Origin: JANQIO01 sp965601975
GTDB taxonomy: Bacteria > Pseudomonadota > Gammaproteobacteria > Pseudomonadales > Halieaceae
NCBI GenBank assembly: GCA_965601975.1
Contig: OZ271856.1
Span: forward strand, 1,984,001-2,048,000
Direction: 5' to 3'
Length of the DNA stretch: 64,000 nt
Shown: positions 27,046 through 34,901 of the stretch, in pieces
Numbering within the stretch: the first letter of the stretch is position 1
Layout: every line of letters starts with the position of its first letter
Made by a program: the position numbers and the translations under genes
The notes under the pieces: model-generated
Seen by the model: the letters and a program-made list of their open reading frames with translations, nothing else
Told to the model about the DNA's origin: nothing
Databases searched by the model: none

Positions 27046-27747
27046 CTACAGCGCCGCACCGGGGCGCAGGAATTGCCGGCGGCTCAGGCCGCTGTCCGCT
27101 GCCGGCTCGGGCGCCTCAAACAGGCCCTCGATTGCCAGGTGCGCGACTTCCGCAACCACCTCCGGGTCCTCGAACTGCTCCATGGGTGAGAACAGCGAGC
27201 AGGTTTCCACGCTGCCTACGCCCTCGAGGAAGCCCGAGACAAACTCATAGTCCCCGGAAGGAAAGTTCACCGTACGGGTGCTGCCTTCCCGCCCCGCACG
27301 TTGTTCGTCAGCCAATAGCACCAGGTTCATACACCAGGGGGTGGTGGCGACACAGATCAGGCCCTCTGCGCAGCGGCGCATGCCGATGATGTCCACCTGA
27401 AGCCGTGGGTTGGATACCGGCAGCGCACGCATGGCGACGGCCGCCTGCTGGTAGGCGTTCTCCAGTGCTACCGATTTGTCGGCGATCAGAGCCTGCCCGG
27501 CATTGTGCCCAGGTCTCTCCTTGCGGTGCTGGCCCGCTCGCAGCGTCATGAACTGGCTGGGTGCGGCGTCGCAGTGGGGGCAGCGCCAGTGCTCCGGGAG
27601 TGCCGTGAAGGCGGTTCCCGGCGGAATCTGCCAGACCTCGTCACCCAGGCTGGGGTCGTAGACCCACCAGCACACGCCGCATTCCATGACGGCGCTCTCG
27701 CCGATGCGATCGCGGTCGCCCAGGAATGATCCCTCGAACAGGCTCAT
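27046..27747 (-). CDS. HupI-HupJ fusion: rubredoxin plus HybE-type chaperone
   Basis: 233 residues joining two proteins usually encoded separately. Residues 21-70 form a rubredoxin with Cys23-x2-Cys26 and Cys56-x2-Cys59 (MECGVCWWVYDP, WRCPHCDAAPSQF). Residues about 95-230 are a HybE/HupJ hydrogenase assembly chaperone (AMRALPVSNPRLQVDIIG, GLICVATTPWCMNLVLL) ending SRRQFLRPG. HupI protects maturation under oxygen, and HybE-type proteins bind the Tat small subunit. No stop or frameshift is visible at the junction. It overlaps hupH by 4 bases (ATGA). Confidence 0.9.
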   Translation of the reverse strand: MSLFEGSFLGDRDRIGESAVMECGVCWWVYDPSLGDEVWQIPPGTAFTALPEHWRCPHCDAAPSQFMTLRAGQHRKERPGHNAGQALIADKSVALENAYQQAAVAMRALPVSNPRLQVDIIGMRRCAEGLICVATTPWCMNLVLLADEQRAGREGSTRTVNFPSGDYEFVSGFLEGVGSVETCSLFSPMEQFEDPEVVAEVAHLAIEGLFEAPEPAADSGLSRRQFLRPGAAL

Positions 27748-28655
27748 ACCAGGTAGGCCTCCAGCAGCTCGGCCAGCCGTTGGCTGGAATCCTCAAAGTC
27801 CTGCCAGGCGGCGCGCGCGGCCGGGGGCAGTGCGCCGATCTCAATGGTGTCCAGGATCGTGTGTCCCATGGCGTTGACGAACTGCACCGCCCAGACGTGG
27901 CGGTAGCGTGTGGCCATGATGCGGCAGTCTCCGAAGCCGCCGGAATTCATCTGAAGTTCCGCCCGGCCCAGCACCGAGGTCAGCACCTCGTGGTCCGCTT
28001 CGTTCATGGGCAGCAGGGTGAAATTCAGCACGTGATTGGGTTCGTCCTCATCGTCCTGCCAGCGGCGGGCACGTTCGCGAATCTCCCAGAGAACGGCGGG
28101 CGCATTCATGACAGCGCCGCCGGGCTCCGGCACGCTGAATTCGGCGATCTCCAGGCTGGCGGCTGCGCGCTGCACCACCGTCGGTGCCTCGGCCACCTCA
28201 ACGCAGTCGCTGCCATCGCTGCCCCGTATGCGCCAGATGCCGGCGAGCACGGATTCCTGCACCTCGTAATGGACGCCGTCCAGGGTGACGGAACCGTCGA
28301 CTTCCCCCTCACCGAGAATTTCCGTCACCGCCTGGCGCGAGACCTCGTCGAGACCGTCCAGCGGCAAGGCGATCGCACCGCACGGGTTGTCCACGGCCCG
28401 GGCCAACGCAAGCTGTAACTCGCCGAGCCAGGTTTCCAGGGCCGGCGCCGGGGTGAAGTCCTCCGGCAGGCGCGGCTGCCTCGGCAGCTGCAGGGGAGGG
28501 GTGCCCAAGAGGGCCAGCGGGTCCTCCGCGGCGGGATCGGCGCCCAGGAACACGCCTTCTGCGGCTTCTTCACCTTCCCAGATCATGGGATTGGACCGCT
28601 CCAGACCGGCGTCGGTCTCCAGATCGACCAGGGGGATCAGGCTATCGTTTTTCAT
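27744..28655 (-). CDS. hupH: Hydrogenase expression protein HupH
   Basis: 303 residues of the HupH/HyaF family. Typical segments are TEILGEGEVDGSVTLDG, VQESVLAGIWRI, and a C-terminal rubredoxin-interacting domain with GRAELQMNSGGFGDCRIMA and WAVQFVNAMGHTILDTIE. It assists small-subunit maturation, particularly under oxygen. It overlaps both neighbours by 4 bases (ATGA). Confidence 0.93.
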   Translation of the reverse strand: MKNDSLIPLVDLETDAGLERSNPMIWEGEEAAEGVFLGADPAAEDPLALLGTPPLQLPRQPRLPEDFTPAPALETWLGELQLALARAVDNPCGAIALPLDGLDEVSRQAVTEILGEGEVDGSVTLDGVHYEVQESVLAGIWRIRGSDGSDCVEVAEAPTVVQRAAASLEIAEFSVPEPGGAVMNAPAVLWEIRERARRWQDDEDEPNHVLNFTLLPMNEADHEVLTSVLGRAELQMNSGGFGDCRIMATRYRHVWAVQFVNAMGHTILDTIEIGALPPAARAAWQDFEDSSQRLAELLEAYLV

Positions 28656-29047
28656 GCGTTGGCCTCCCGAGCCGGTTCGCCAAGGTAGCGGTGAAAGGCG
28701 CCGGCGTAGTCTGCCCAGTCGCGCACGCCGGGAATCACTTCCAGGGTGCTGCCGGCGGCAATGAACACCAGGCTGGGGGGTGTGAGCACCCGAAAACGCT
28801 CCTGCTGGCTCGCTTCCAGGTCTGCATCGAGGATCGCGGCCTGCACCATGCCGGGGTATTCCCGCATCACTTCGCGCAGGGCAACGGCCACGTCGTGAGC
28901 TTCGCGGGCGCGCCGCTGGCCGCCGCTGAAGAACAGCAGGTTCAGTCCATCTGCGGCGACAAAGGCTTCGAGCGCTTCGGCATCGAGTTCCTGCAATATG
29001 CCCCGTTCCAGCATGTCGGTAATGGCGGGGCTGATGACGTCATCCAT
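28652..29047 (-). CDS. hupG: Hydrogenase accessory protein HupG/HyaE (thioredoxin-like)
   Basis: 131 residues with a thioredoxin-like fold lacking the CxxC pair. LLFFSGGQRRAREAHDVAV is the usual segment, and AAILDADLEASQQERFRVLTPPSLVF forms the later strands. HyaE/HupG proteins chaperone the Tat-exported small subunit. The start ATG at 29047 overlaps hupF by 8 bases. Confidence 0.9.
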   Translation of the reverse strand: MDDVISPAITDMLERGILQELDAEALEAFVAADGLNLLFFSGGQRRAREAHDVAVALREVMREYPGMVQAAILDADLEASQQERFRVLTPPSLVFIAAGSTLEVIPGVRDWADYAGAFHRYLGEPAREANA

Positions 29048-29366
29048 AGCGCTGTTTCCTGTCCAGTGAGGGGCGAAGGTGCTCCGGCAGTTCCGGTTCG
29101 CGGTCGGCCAGGTCGCCCAGCAGGTGTTCAAAGGGTTGTCCCGCGGCCGCGGCTGTGACCGCCTCGAGGGCATCGCGAATCTGCTTGGCCTCGCTGTCCA
29201 GCAGCGCGCGAATCGCGATATCCACATGCACCAGCAGCCAGTCACCCACCGCCGGGACCTGGTCCAGTAACCCGGTATTGACGGGGCGAACCACGTCGCC
29301 GCCATCGCACAGGGCCAGGCCGTCAGGGGCAACTTCGAGGACCTGCAGTGGAATACCGAGGCACAT
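29040..29366 (-). CDS. hupF: HupF, HypC-family hydrogenase chaperone
   Basis: 108 residues, longer than HypC. It begins MCLGIPLQVLEVAPDG, with the metal-binding Cys2, and has VGDWLLVHVDIAIRAL. The extra C-terminal tail (ADREPELPEHLRPSLD) is characteristic of HupF, which protects the large subunit during assembly in oxygen. It is positioned between hupD and hupG. Confidence 0.93.
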   Translation of the reverse strand: MCLGIPLQVLEVAPDGLALCDGGDVVRPVNTGLLDQVPAVGDWLLVHVDIAIRALLDSEAKQIRDALEAVTAAAAGQPFEHLLGDLADREPELPEHLRPSLDRKQRYG

Positions 29367-29368
29367 GA

Positions 29369-29986
29369 TCAGCGTTCCCGGGCCCGCGACAGCACCCGCG
29401 CGTCGCCCTCTCGGCAGGCGGCGACCGCATCCGGTCGGCCCTGCTCGTAATTGTCGACTTCGAGGCCCGGGGTGATGACCGCCTGGCGCTGCCCCGCAGT
29501 CGCTGCGTCGAGGCGTATTCCATGCGTTTCCAGGTACTCGGCGGCGATGTCCAGGGCGTCGGGAATCTTTGCCCTGACCGCGGGCCTCAGGCTGCCGCCG
29601 TAATCCTCGAGTTCCACCGGCTGCACACCCACCAGCAGCATGTTCTCGGCGCAGCCGCCCAGCAGCTTGGCGCAGGCGATCACATCCTGCAGGCCGGCCT
29701 GGTGCAGGCTGACCTTACGCCCGGCGACAAAGGCGGGAATATCGTCGCCTTCGACCACCCTGAGGGTTCCCGGCGCATCGCCGAAATCCACGGCATCGAA
29801 GATCACAACCGGGTCGTGTTCACGCAGCAGGTCGACCAGGTACATACCCTGGGTGCCGCCGTCGGCGACGGTCAGTTCATCGGGAATCGAGAAACGCTCG
29901 GCGAAGGCCTCGATGCAGCGAACGCCGAAGCCCTCGTCGGCCCACAGCAGGTTGCCGACACCCAGGACCAGGGCGCGCTTTGTCAT
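29369..29986 (-). CDS. hupD: Hydrogenase maturation endopeptidase HupD
   Basis: 205 residues. LGVGNLLWADEGFGVR carries the conserved Glu, DAVDFGDAPG the Asp and VSLHQAGLQD the His that sense nickel in the large-subunit precursor. It cleaves the HupL C-terminal peptide after metal insertion. The start at 29986 (MTKRALVLGVG) overlaps the hupC stop by 4 bases. Upstream in-frame codons inside hupC are not part of it. A C-terminal extension of roughly 40 residues beyond the usual core is visible. Confidence 0.95.
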   Translation of the reverse strand: MTKRALVLGVGNLLWADEGFGVRCIEAFAERFSIPDELTVADGGTQGMYLVDLLREHDPVVIFDAVDFGDAPGTLRVVEGDDIPAFVAGRKVSLHQAGLQDVIACAKLLGGCAENMLLVGVQPVELEDYGGSLRPAVRAKIPDALDIAAEYLETHGIRLDAATAGQRQAVITPGLEVDNYEQGRPDAVAACREGDARVLSRARER

Positions 29987-30723
29987 TCGCGGTCGTCCTT
30001 GAAGAAGCGCCAGCCGGAGATCATGGTGGAGACCAGGCTCTGGCGACTCATGATGTCCTCGCGGATCGCGACGTACATGTGGATCATGACGAAGCAGATA
30101 ATGATCCACATGTTCACGTGGTGCACCGTGTGCACCCAGAAACTGTCACCCAGTACCGTGAACACCCAGCCGAAGGCGGTAAACCACCAGGTATCCGTTC
30201 CCTGGCCTTCAGCGTAAAGCGCAAAGCCGGTAAAGATCGCCGTGAACAGCGGGATCAGGAACATCAGGAACATGGCGAGCTGGGCCAGCGGGTTGTGGCC
30301 GATGTATTTCTTTGGCGTCTTCTCAACGAAGGCGTACCACTTCACCTCGTGCCAGACCTCACCCCACCACTTGCTGCTCCACACCGGCGGCAGGAACAGC
30401 TGGTGGGCGTGGTGATTCCCGAGGATGGCCCAGGCGATCCGGTAGAGCAGCGCCAGGGCCAGCAACTGGCCGGCGCCGAAGTGGACCATCCGAATGTAGC
30501 CGAACTCGTAGGCGAACGAGGCCTCACCGGGCACCGAGTTGGGGGGATCGCCGATCAGGTAGCCCGTAACACAGAGCACCACGATGCACAGGGCATTGAA
30601 CCAGTGCCACAGCCGCAGCGGCGCCTCGTACACATAGACCTTCTCCGCCGGTGTTGTCGCTTCGGTAGCGGAGTCGACGAGGCCGCTGAGAAAACCTGAA
30701 CGCTTATCAGTGGATTCAGCCAT
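29983..30723 (-). CDS. hupC: Hydrogenase b-type cytochrome subunit HupC
   Basis: 246 residues with four main membrane helices. It starts the conserved region with VYVYEAPLRLWHWFNAL, whose His is a haem ligand. Further His residues lie in YIRMVHFGAGQLLAL and in VHTVHHVNMWIIICFVMIH. It anchors HupSL to the periplasmic face and passes electrons from hydrogen to quinone. It follows hupL by 10 bases. Confidence 0.96.
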   Translation of the reverse strand: MAESTDKRSGFLSGLVDSATEATTPAEKVYVYEAPLRLWHWFNALCIVVLCVTGYLIGDPPNSVPGEASFAYEFGYIRMVHFGAGQLLALALLYRIAWAILGNHHAHQLFLPPVWSSKWWGEVWHEVKWYAFVEKTPKKYIGHNPLAQLAMFLMFLIPLFTAIFTGFALYAEGQGTDTWWFTAFGWVFTVLGDSFWVHTVHHVNMWIIICFVMIHMYVAIREDIMSRQSLVSTMISGWRFFKDDRE

Positions 30724-30733
30724 AGTGCTGCTC

Positions 30734-32524
30734 CTAGCGAACCTTGATGTCCGCCAGCGCTTCGCCGTCCGGGCTCATGACGTGGGTGGAGCACGCCAGG
30801 CAGGGGTCGAAGGAGTGAATGGTGCGAAGGATTTCCAGCGGCTGCTCCGGGTCGGCCATGGGGGTATCCATGAGTGAGGCCTCGTAGGCGCCGATGTTGC
30901 CCTCGTTGTCGCGGGGTCCCGCGTTCCAGGTGGTCGGCACGACCGCCTGGTAGTTCTCGATGCGGGTGTCCTTGATGTGCACCCAGTGGCCCAGCGCGCC
31001 GCGCGGCGCCTCCGTGAAGCCGACACCTTTGACGTCCTTGGGCCAGGTGGCGGGTTCCCAGCGCTCGATGTTCGCCGTGGCGAGGTCGCCGTTGCGAATC
31101 GTGGCGATAAGCTTGTCGTAGAAATAGCGCATCTTGTGGGCGGCCCACACGCATTCCAGGCCCCGCGCCGCGGTGCGGCCCAGGGTCGAAAACAGGGCGC
31201 TGACCGGCAGGTCCAGGTCGGTGAGCAGTTTCTCCGTCGGCTCCTTGAACTCCGGGTTGCCCTGGGCGTAGCCGATGATGTAGCGGGCCAGGGGGCCCAC
31301 TTCCATGGCGTGCCCGTTCCAGCGCGGGCTCTTGATCCAGGAGTATTTGGCCTCCTCATCCAGGGTCTCGATATGGGTGCGCGTGCCGGTGGCGTTTGGC
31401 CCCAGTTCGAAGTTGGGTTCGGTGACACCGTCCCAGGGGTGCAATCCGATGCTCTCGTCCTCGTAGCTGTACCAGCTGTGGGGCACGAACTCCTGGATCT
31501 CCTCGGGATTGCGCTGGTCGACCTCGTGCACCTCGTTGAGGTTGCCGTTGATGATGGCGCCCCGGGGCAGCAGCAGGTTCGACGCGGAGTAGTCGTTGGC
31601 GTGCTCCGGGATGTCGCCGTAGGACATCACGAAGCGGCTCGACAGCCCGCCGCCATAGTTCCAGTCCTTGTAGAAGGACGCGATGGCCTGCAGGTCCGGC
31701 AGGTAGACCTGCTCGGCAAACTGGATCGACTGGTCGATGATGGTCTTCACCAGGCTGAGGCGCTCGATATTGATCGCGCCGACAGCGCCGGTGTCCGACA
31801 CATTGATGGGGCAGGGCACGCCGCCCACCAGCCAGTTGGGGTGGGGGTTCTTGCCGCCGAACACGGTGTGGATCTTCTTGATCTCTTTCTGGAAGTCCAG
31901 GGCCTCCAGGTAGTGCGCCGTGGCCATCAGGTTGGCCTCCGGCGGCAGCTTGTAGGCCGGGTGTCCCCAGTAGGCGTTGCGGAACAGGCCCAGCTGGCCG
32001 GATTCCACGAACTTCTTCAGCCGCGCCTGCAGGTCCTTGAAATAGCCCGGCGATGACTTCGGCCAGTTCGAGATGGACTGTGCCAGTTCACTGGTGGCCT
32101 TGGGATCGGCGGACAGCCCCGACACCACGTCCACCCAGTCCAGGGCGTGCAGGTGGTAGAAGTGCACCAGGTGGTCGTGCACCTGCAGGGCCAGCTGCAT
32201 AATGTTGCGAATGGTGTTGGCGTTCTCGGGGATGCTGATGTTGAGGGCATCCTCCACCGCGCGCACCGAGGTCAGCGCGTGGGTGCCGGTGCACACGCCG
32301 CAGATGCGCTGGGTAAAGGCCCAGGCGTCGCGGGGGTCGCGGCCCTTGAGAATGACTTCGAGGCCGCGCCACATCGTGCCGGTGGAGACCGCGTTACGGA
32401 TGACGTTCTCGTCGTCGACGTTCACCTCTATCCGCAGGTGGCCCTCGATGCGGGTGATGGGGTCGACCACCACGCGCTGGCCGGAATTGTCGAGATTGAA
32501 GCCGTTGGGCGTCTGGATAGCCAT
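30734..32524 (-). CDS. hupL: Uptake [NiFe] hydrogenase large subunit HupL
   Basis: 596 residues. The first nickel pair is in RICGVCTGTHALTS (Cys75, Cys78). The second is in the C-terminal DPCLACSTH (Cys575, Cys578), after which HupD would remove 15 residues following His581. The N-terminal VVVDPITRIEGHLRIEV is invariant in group 1 enzymes. It oxidises hydrogen in the periplasm, exported by the Tat signal on HupS. It is followed by the b-cytochrome gene, and hupS is 3 bases upstream. Confidence 0.98.
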   Translation of the reverse strand: MAIQTPNGFNLDNSGQRVVVDPITRIEGHLRIEVNVDDENVIRNAVSTGTMWRGLEVILKGRDPRDAWAFTQRICGVCTGTHALTSVRAVEDALNISIPENANTIRNIMQLALQVHDHLVHFYHLHALDWVDVVSGLSADPKATSELAQSISNWPKSSPGYFKDLQARLKKFVESGQLGLFRNAYWGHPAYKLPPEANLMATAHYLEALDFQKEIKKIHTVFGGKNPHPNWLVGGVPCPINVSDTGAVGAINIERLSLVKTIIDQSIQFAEQVYLPDLQAIASFYKDWNYGGGLSSRFVMSYGDIPEHANDYSASNLLLPRGAIINGNLNEVHEVDQRNPEEIQEFVPHSWYSYEDESIGLHPWDGVTEPNFELGPNATGTRTHIETLDEEAKYSWIKSPRWNGHAMEVGPLARYIIGYAQGNPEFKEPTEKLLTDLDLPVSALFSTLGRTAARGLECVWAAHKMRYFYDKLIATIRNGDLATANIERWEPATWPKDVKGVGFTEAPRGALGHWVHIKDTRIENYQAVVPTTWNAGPRDNEGNIGAYEASLMDTPMADPEQPLEILRTIHSFDPCLACSTHVMSPDGEALADIKVR

Positions 32525-32527
32525 GGT

Positions 32528-33640
32528 TTAGCCTCCCGCCTGTGTGTCGTCGTTACTGCGATAGTCTTCCGCCGGGTTGGCCCGCGCCCGTTTCAGGGCC
32601 GAGGCCGCCGCGTGAGCGGCAATGGCGGCGCCGATGATGCCGGCTGCGCCCATGCCGAGTTTGTCCGCATTGGCTTCCACGCCCAGGGGCGTGTGGACGT
32701 CGGCGAGGCGCTCGTAGAACGGGCCGTTGTCCCAGAAGTTCTCCTCGGAACAGCCGATACAGCCGTGGCCGGACTGGATCGGGAAGGACACGCCGCCGTT
32801 CCAGCGCACCGTGGAGCAGGCGTTGTAGGTGGTCGGCCCCCGGCAGCCCATCTTGTACAGGCAATAGCCCTTGCGGGAGTTGTCGTCGTCCCAGGCCTCG
32901 GCGAATTGTCCCGCGTCGAAGTGCGGCCGGCGGTAGCATTTGTCGTGAATACGCTGGCCGTAGAACATCTCCGGGCGGCCCAGGCGGTCCAGCGGTGGAA
33001 TGCGATCGAAGGTCAGCATGTAGGTCAGTACACCGGTCATCACCTCGGGAATCGGCGGGCAGCCCGGTACCTTGATGATGGGCTTGTCCTTGATCACCTC
33101 GTGGATCGGCGTGGCGGCGGTGGGATTGGGGCGCGCCGCCTGAACACAGCCGTTGGAGGCGCAGGAGCCCCAGGCGACGATGGCCTTGGCATCCGCGGCC
33201 ATCTCCTGCAGCTGCTCGATAAACGGGCGGCCGCCGACGATGCAGAACATGCCGTCTTCGTTCAGCGGTGGGTTGCCCTCTACCGCCAGGATGTACTCCC
33301 CGGCGCTGTCGCGGCGGGTTTCCTCGAGAATCTGTTCAGCCTGGTGGCCGGCCGAGGCCATCAGGGTGTGGGAGTAGTCCAGGGACAGCATCGAGAGCAC
33401 CACATCCGAGGCCAGCGGGTGGCCCGAGCGGATGAAGCTCTCGGAACAGCAGGTGCACTCCAGCCCGTTCAGCCAGATCACCGGTGTTCGTCGTTTGGTT
33501 TCCATGGCGTGGGCGATCTTCGGTGCGAAGGCCGGCCCGAGGCCGAGAGATGCTGCCGTCAGGGAGCAGAATTTGTTGAAGGAACGCCGACTGATTCCCT
33601 GTTGGCGAAATACCTCGTAGAAGGTTTCAGGTCTAGCCAT
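32528..33640 (-). CDS. hupS: Uptake [NiFe] hydrogenase small subunit HupS (O2-tolerant type)
   Basis: 370 residues. The Tat signal SRRSFNKFCSLTAASLG is cleaved near AHA45, and a C-terminal anchor helix lies at about 328-350. The proximal-cluster motif is ECTCCSESF (Cys62, 64, 65), and GSCASNGC gives Cys160 and Cys165. Counted from the mature end these are Cys17, 19, 20, 115 and 120. The extra 19/120 cysteines are those that ligate the [4Fe-3S] cluster of oxygen-tolerant membrane-bound hydrogenases. It is the first gene of the operon. Confidence 0.98.
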   Translation of the reverse strand: MARPETFYEVFRQQGISRRSFNKFCSLTAASLGLGPAFAPKIAHAMETKRRTPVIWLNGLECTCCSESFIRSGHPLASDVVLSMLSLDYSHTLMASAGHQAEQILEETRRDSAGEYILAVEGNPPLNEDGMFCIVGGRPFIEQLQEMAADAKAIVAWGSCASNGCVQAARPNPTAATPIHEVIKDKPIIKVPGCPPIPEVMTGVLTYMLTFDRIPPLDRLGRPEMFYGQRIHDKCYRRPHFDAGQFAEAWDDDNSRKGYCLYKMGCRGPTTYNACSTVRWNGGVSFPIQSGHGCIGCSEENFWDNGPFYERLADVHTPLGVEANADKLGMGAAGIIGAAIAAHAAASALKRARANPAEDYRSNDDTQAGG

Positions 33641-33766
33641 CGTATCAACCCCGCCAGTGTTTGTTCTTTTCCGAGTGAAGCTAGCAGAGGGGCTATGGGG
33701 CGGCTATATGACCAAGGTCGAATGTTGCGGTTTTGTTGACCCCCCGGTTCGGTTTCGGAGTCTCTC

Positions 33767-33780
33767 TTGATCGACATCAA
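33767..33780. promoter_or_regulatory. FNR/Anr-type binding site
   Basis: TTGATCGACATCAA is an exact match to the FNR consensus TTGAT-N4-ATCAA; the symmetry extends one base each side (C and G). It lies 127 bases upstream of hupS and 48 bases upstream of the divergent nickel permease gene. It could activate either or both under low oxygen. No clear -10 element was identified for either direction. Confidence 0.75.
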
Positions 33781-33827
33781 GATTGTCGGCTCGCCTTTAC
33801 ACAGGGAGGTGGACCAGACTTTAGGCC

Positions 33828-34466
33828 ATGACATTTCTCGACCCGGAAATGCTGGCCCTGCTGCTGAGCGCGGCGGGTATCGCGTTCACTCATACGCTGA
33901 TGGGGCCGGACCACTATCTGCCCTTTGTGGCCATGGCCTCGGCCAGGCGCTGGGGCTGGAAGCGCCTGCTGGGCGTGACCCTCTTGTGCGGGGCCGTGCA
34001 TTTGATCGGTTCGGTGCTGCTGGGCGCCGTGGGCATTGCCCTGCAGGCGGAGCTGGAAGGGTTGGTGGCCATCGAGTCGGTGCGCGGTGAGCTGGCTGCC
34101 TGGCTGCTGTTCAGTGCCGGCCTGATCTACCTGGCCTGGGGCATTCGCCATGCCGGTCGCCACCATGTGCACAGACACTCAAGCGCCCATCCCCAGTGGC
34201 TGATCTTCGTGGTGTTTATTCTTGGCCCCTGTGAGCCGCTGATTCCGCTGCTGATGTACCCGGCAGCCACCGCCAGCGTCGCCGGTGTGGTTGCGGTGAC
34301 GGCGGTGTTCGGCCTGGTCACGGTATTCACCATGCTGCTGGCCGTATCGCTGAGTTATGCGAGCCTGCGCAAGGTGCATTTCCCGGGCCTGCAGCGCTAC
34401 GGGCACGCCCTGACCGGCGGCACGCTGAGCGCCTGCGGGGCGGCAATCCTGTTCCTGGGGGTGTAG
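33828..34466 (+). CDS. Putative nickel/cobalt permease (UreH/TauE-like)
   Basis: 212 residues with about six membrane helices. The first helix contains FTHTLMGPDHYLPF, a His-x5-Asp-His metal signature like those in nickel/cobalt permeases. A His-rich cytoplasmic loop (RHHVHRHSSAH) sits at mid-protein, and ILGPCEPLIPLLMYP follows. The FNR-type site is just upstream, and the divergent neighbour is the hup operon, so nickel supply for hydrogenase is the likely role. The reading frame is closed just upstream by TAG, so ATG 33828 is the first usable start. GGGAGG is rather far (about 18 bases). Confidence 0.8.
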   Translation: MTFLDPEMLALLLSAAGIAFTHTLMGPDHYLPFVAMASARRWGWKRLLGVTLLCGAVHLIGSVLLGAVGIALQAELEGLVAIESVRGELAAWLLFSAGLIYLAWGIRHAGRHHVHRHSSAHPQWLIFVVFILGPCEPLIPLLMYPAATASVAGVVAVTAVFGLVTVFTMLLAVSLSYASLRKVHFPGLQRYGHALTGGTLSACGAAILFLGV

Positions 34467-34470
34467 GGGA

Positions 34471-34833
34471 CTAGCGCAGCAGCCACTCCAGGGCTTCACC
34501 CTCGGATCTGAAGACCATGAACTGGGCGTCTGCGTTCTCGCGATAGACCATGTGCAGGCGCGCAAGGCCGAAATTGAGGTCTGTGTCCGCCAGTATTGCG
34601 GCGCGGCTCTCACCGCCGTCGAGGCCGCGGCCCATGTCCGCTATCTTCTGCATATCTTCACTGCTGGCGTTGAGCAGGCACTGCCGCAGGTCCCACAGGC
34701 GCTTCGTGCAGGTGAAGCGGTCGTCGCTGGAGATCGTTTGCATAATCTCCATCAGGTCCTCCAGCCCGACATCCCCCAGCGGGATGATCCGCATATAGGG
34801 GTCGCCTTCCTGGTATTGCAACTCAAATGGCAT
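34471..34833 (-). CDS. SpoIIAA/STAS-like domain protein
   Basis: 120 residues. The pattern YMRIIPLGDVGLEDLM, then KRLWDLRQCLL, then RAAILADTDLNFGLARL, resembles SpoIIAA-like STAS domains of unknown role. No membrane segment. AAAGGA lies 6 bases before ATG 34833. It is convergent with the nickel permease gene, with stops 4 bases apart. It might be co-transcribed from the acyl-CoA dehydrogenase side, but no specific link is visible. Confidence 0.65.
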   Translation of the reverse strand: MPFELQYQEGDPYMRIIPLGDVGLEDLMEIMQTISSDDRFTCTKRLWDLRQCLLNASSEDMQKIADMGRGLDGGESRAAILADTDLNFGLARLHMVYRENADAQFMVFRSEGEALEWLLR

Positions 34834-34901
34834 GGAGAGTCCTTTCCTCCAGGGGGTGGCCATCCGGCGCTATTCCCGGCGCCGTCGGGTGGGGCGCCGC
34901 C

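Noticed and set aside
30977..33739. Long plus-strand open frames opposite hupL and hupS
   Set aside because: High-GC antisense frames; the minus strand encodes unmistakable hydrogenase subunits.
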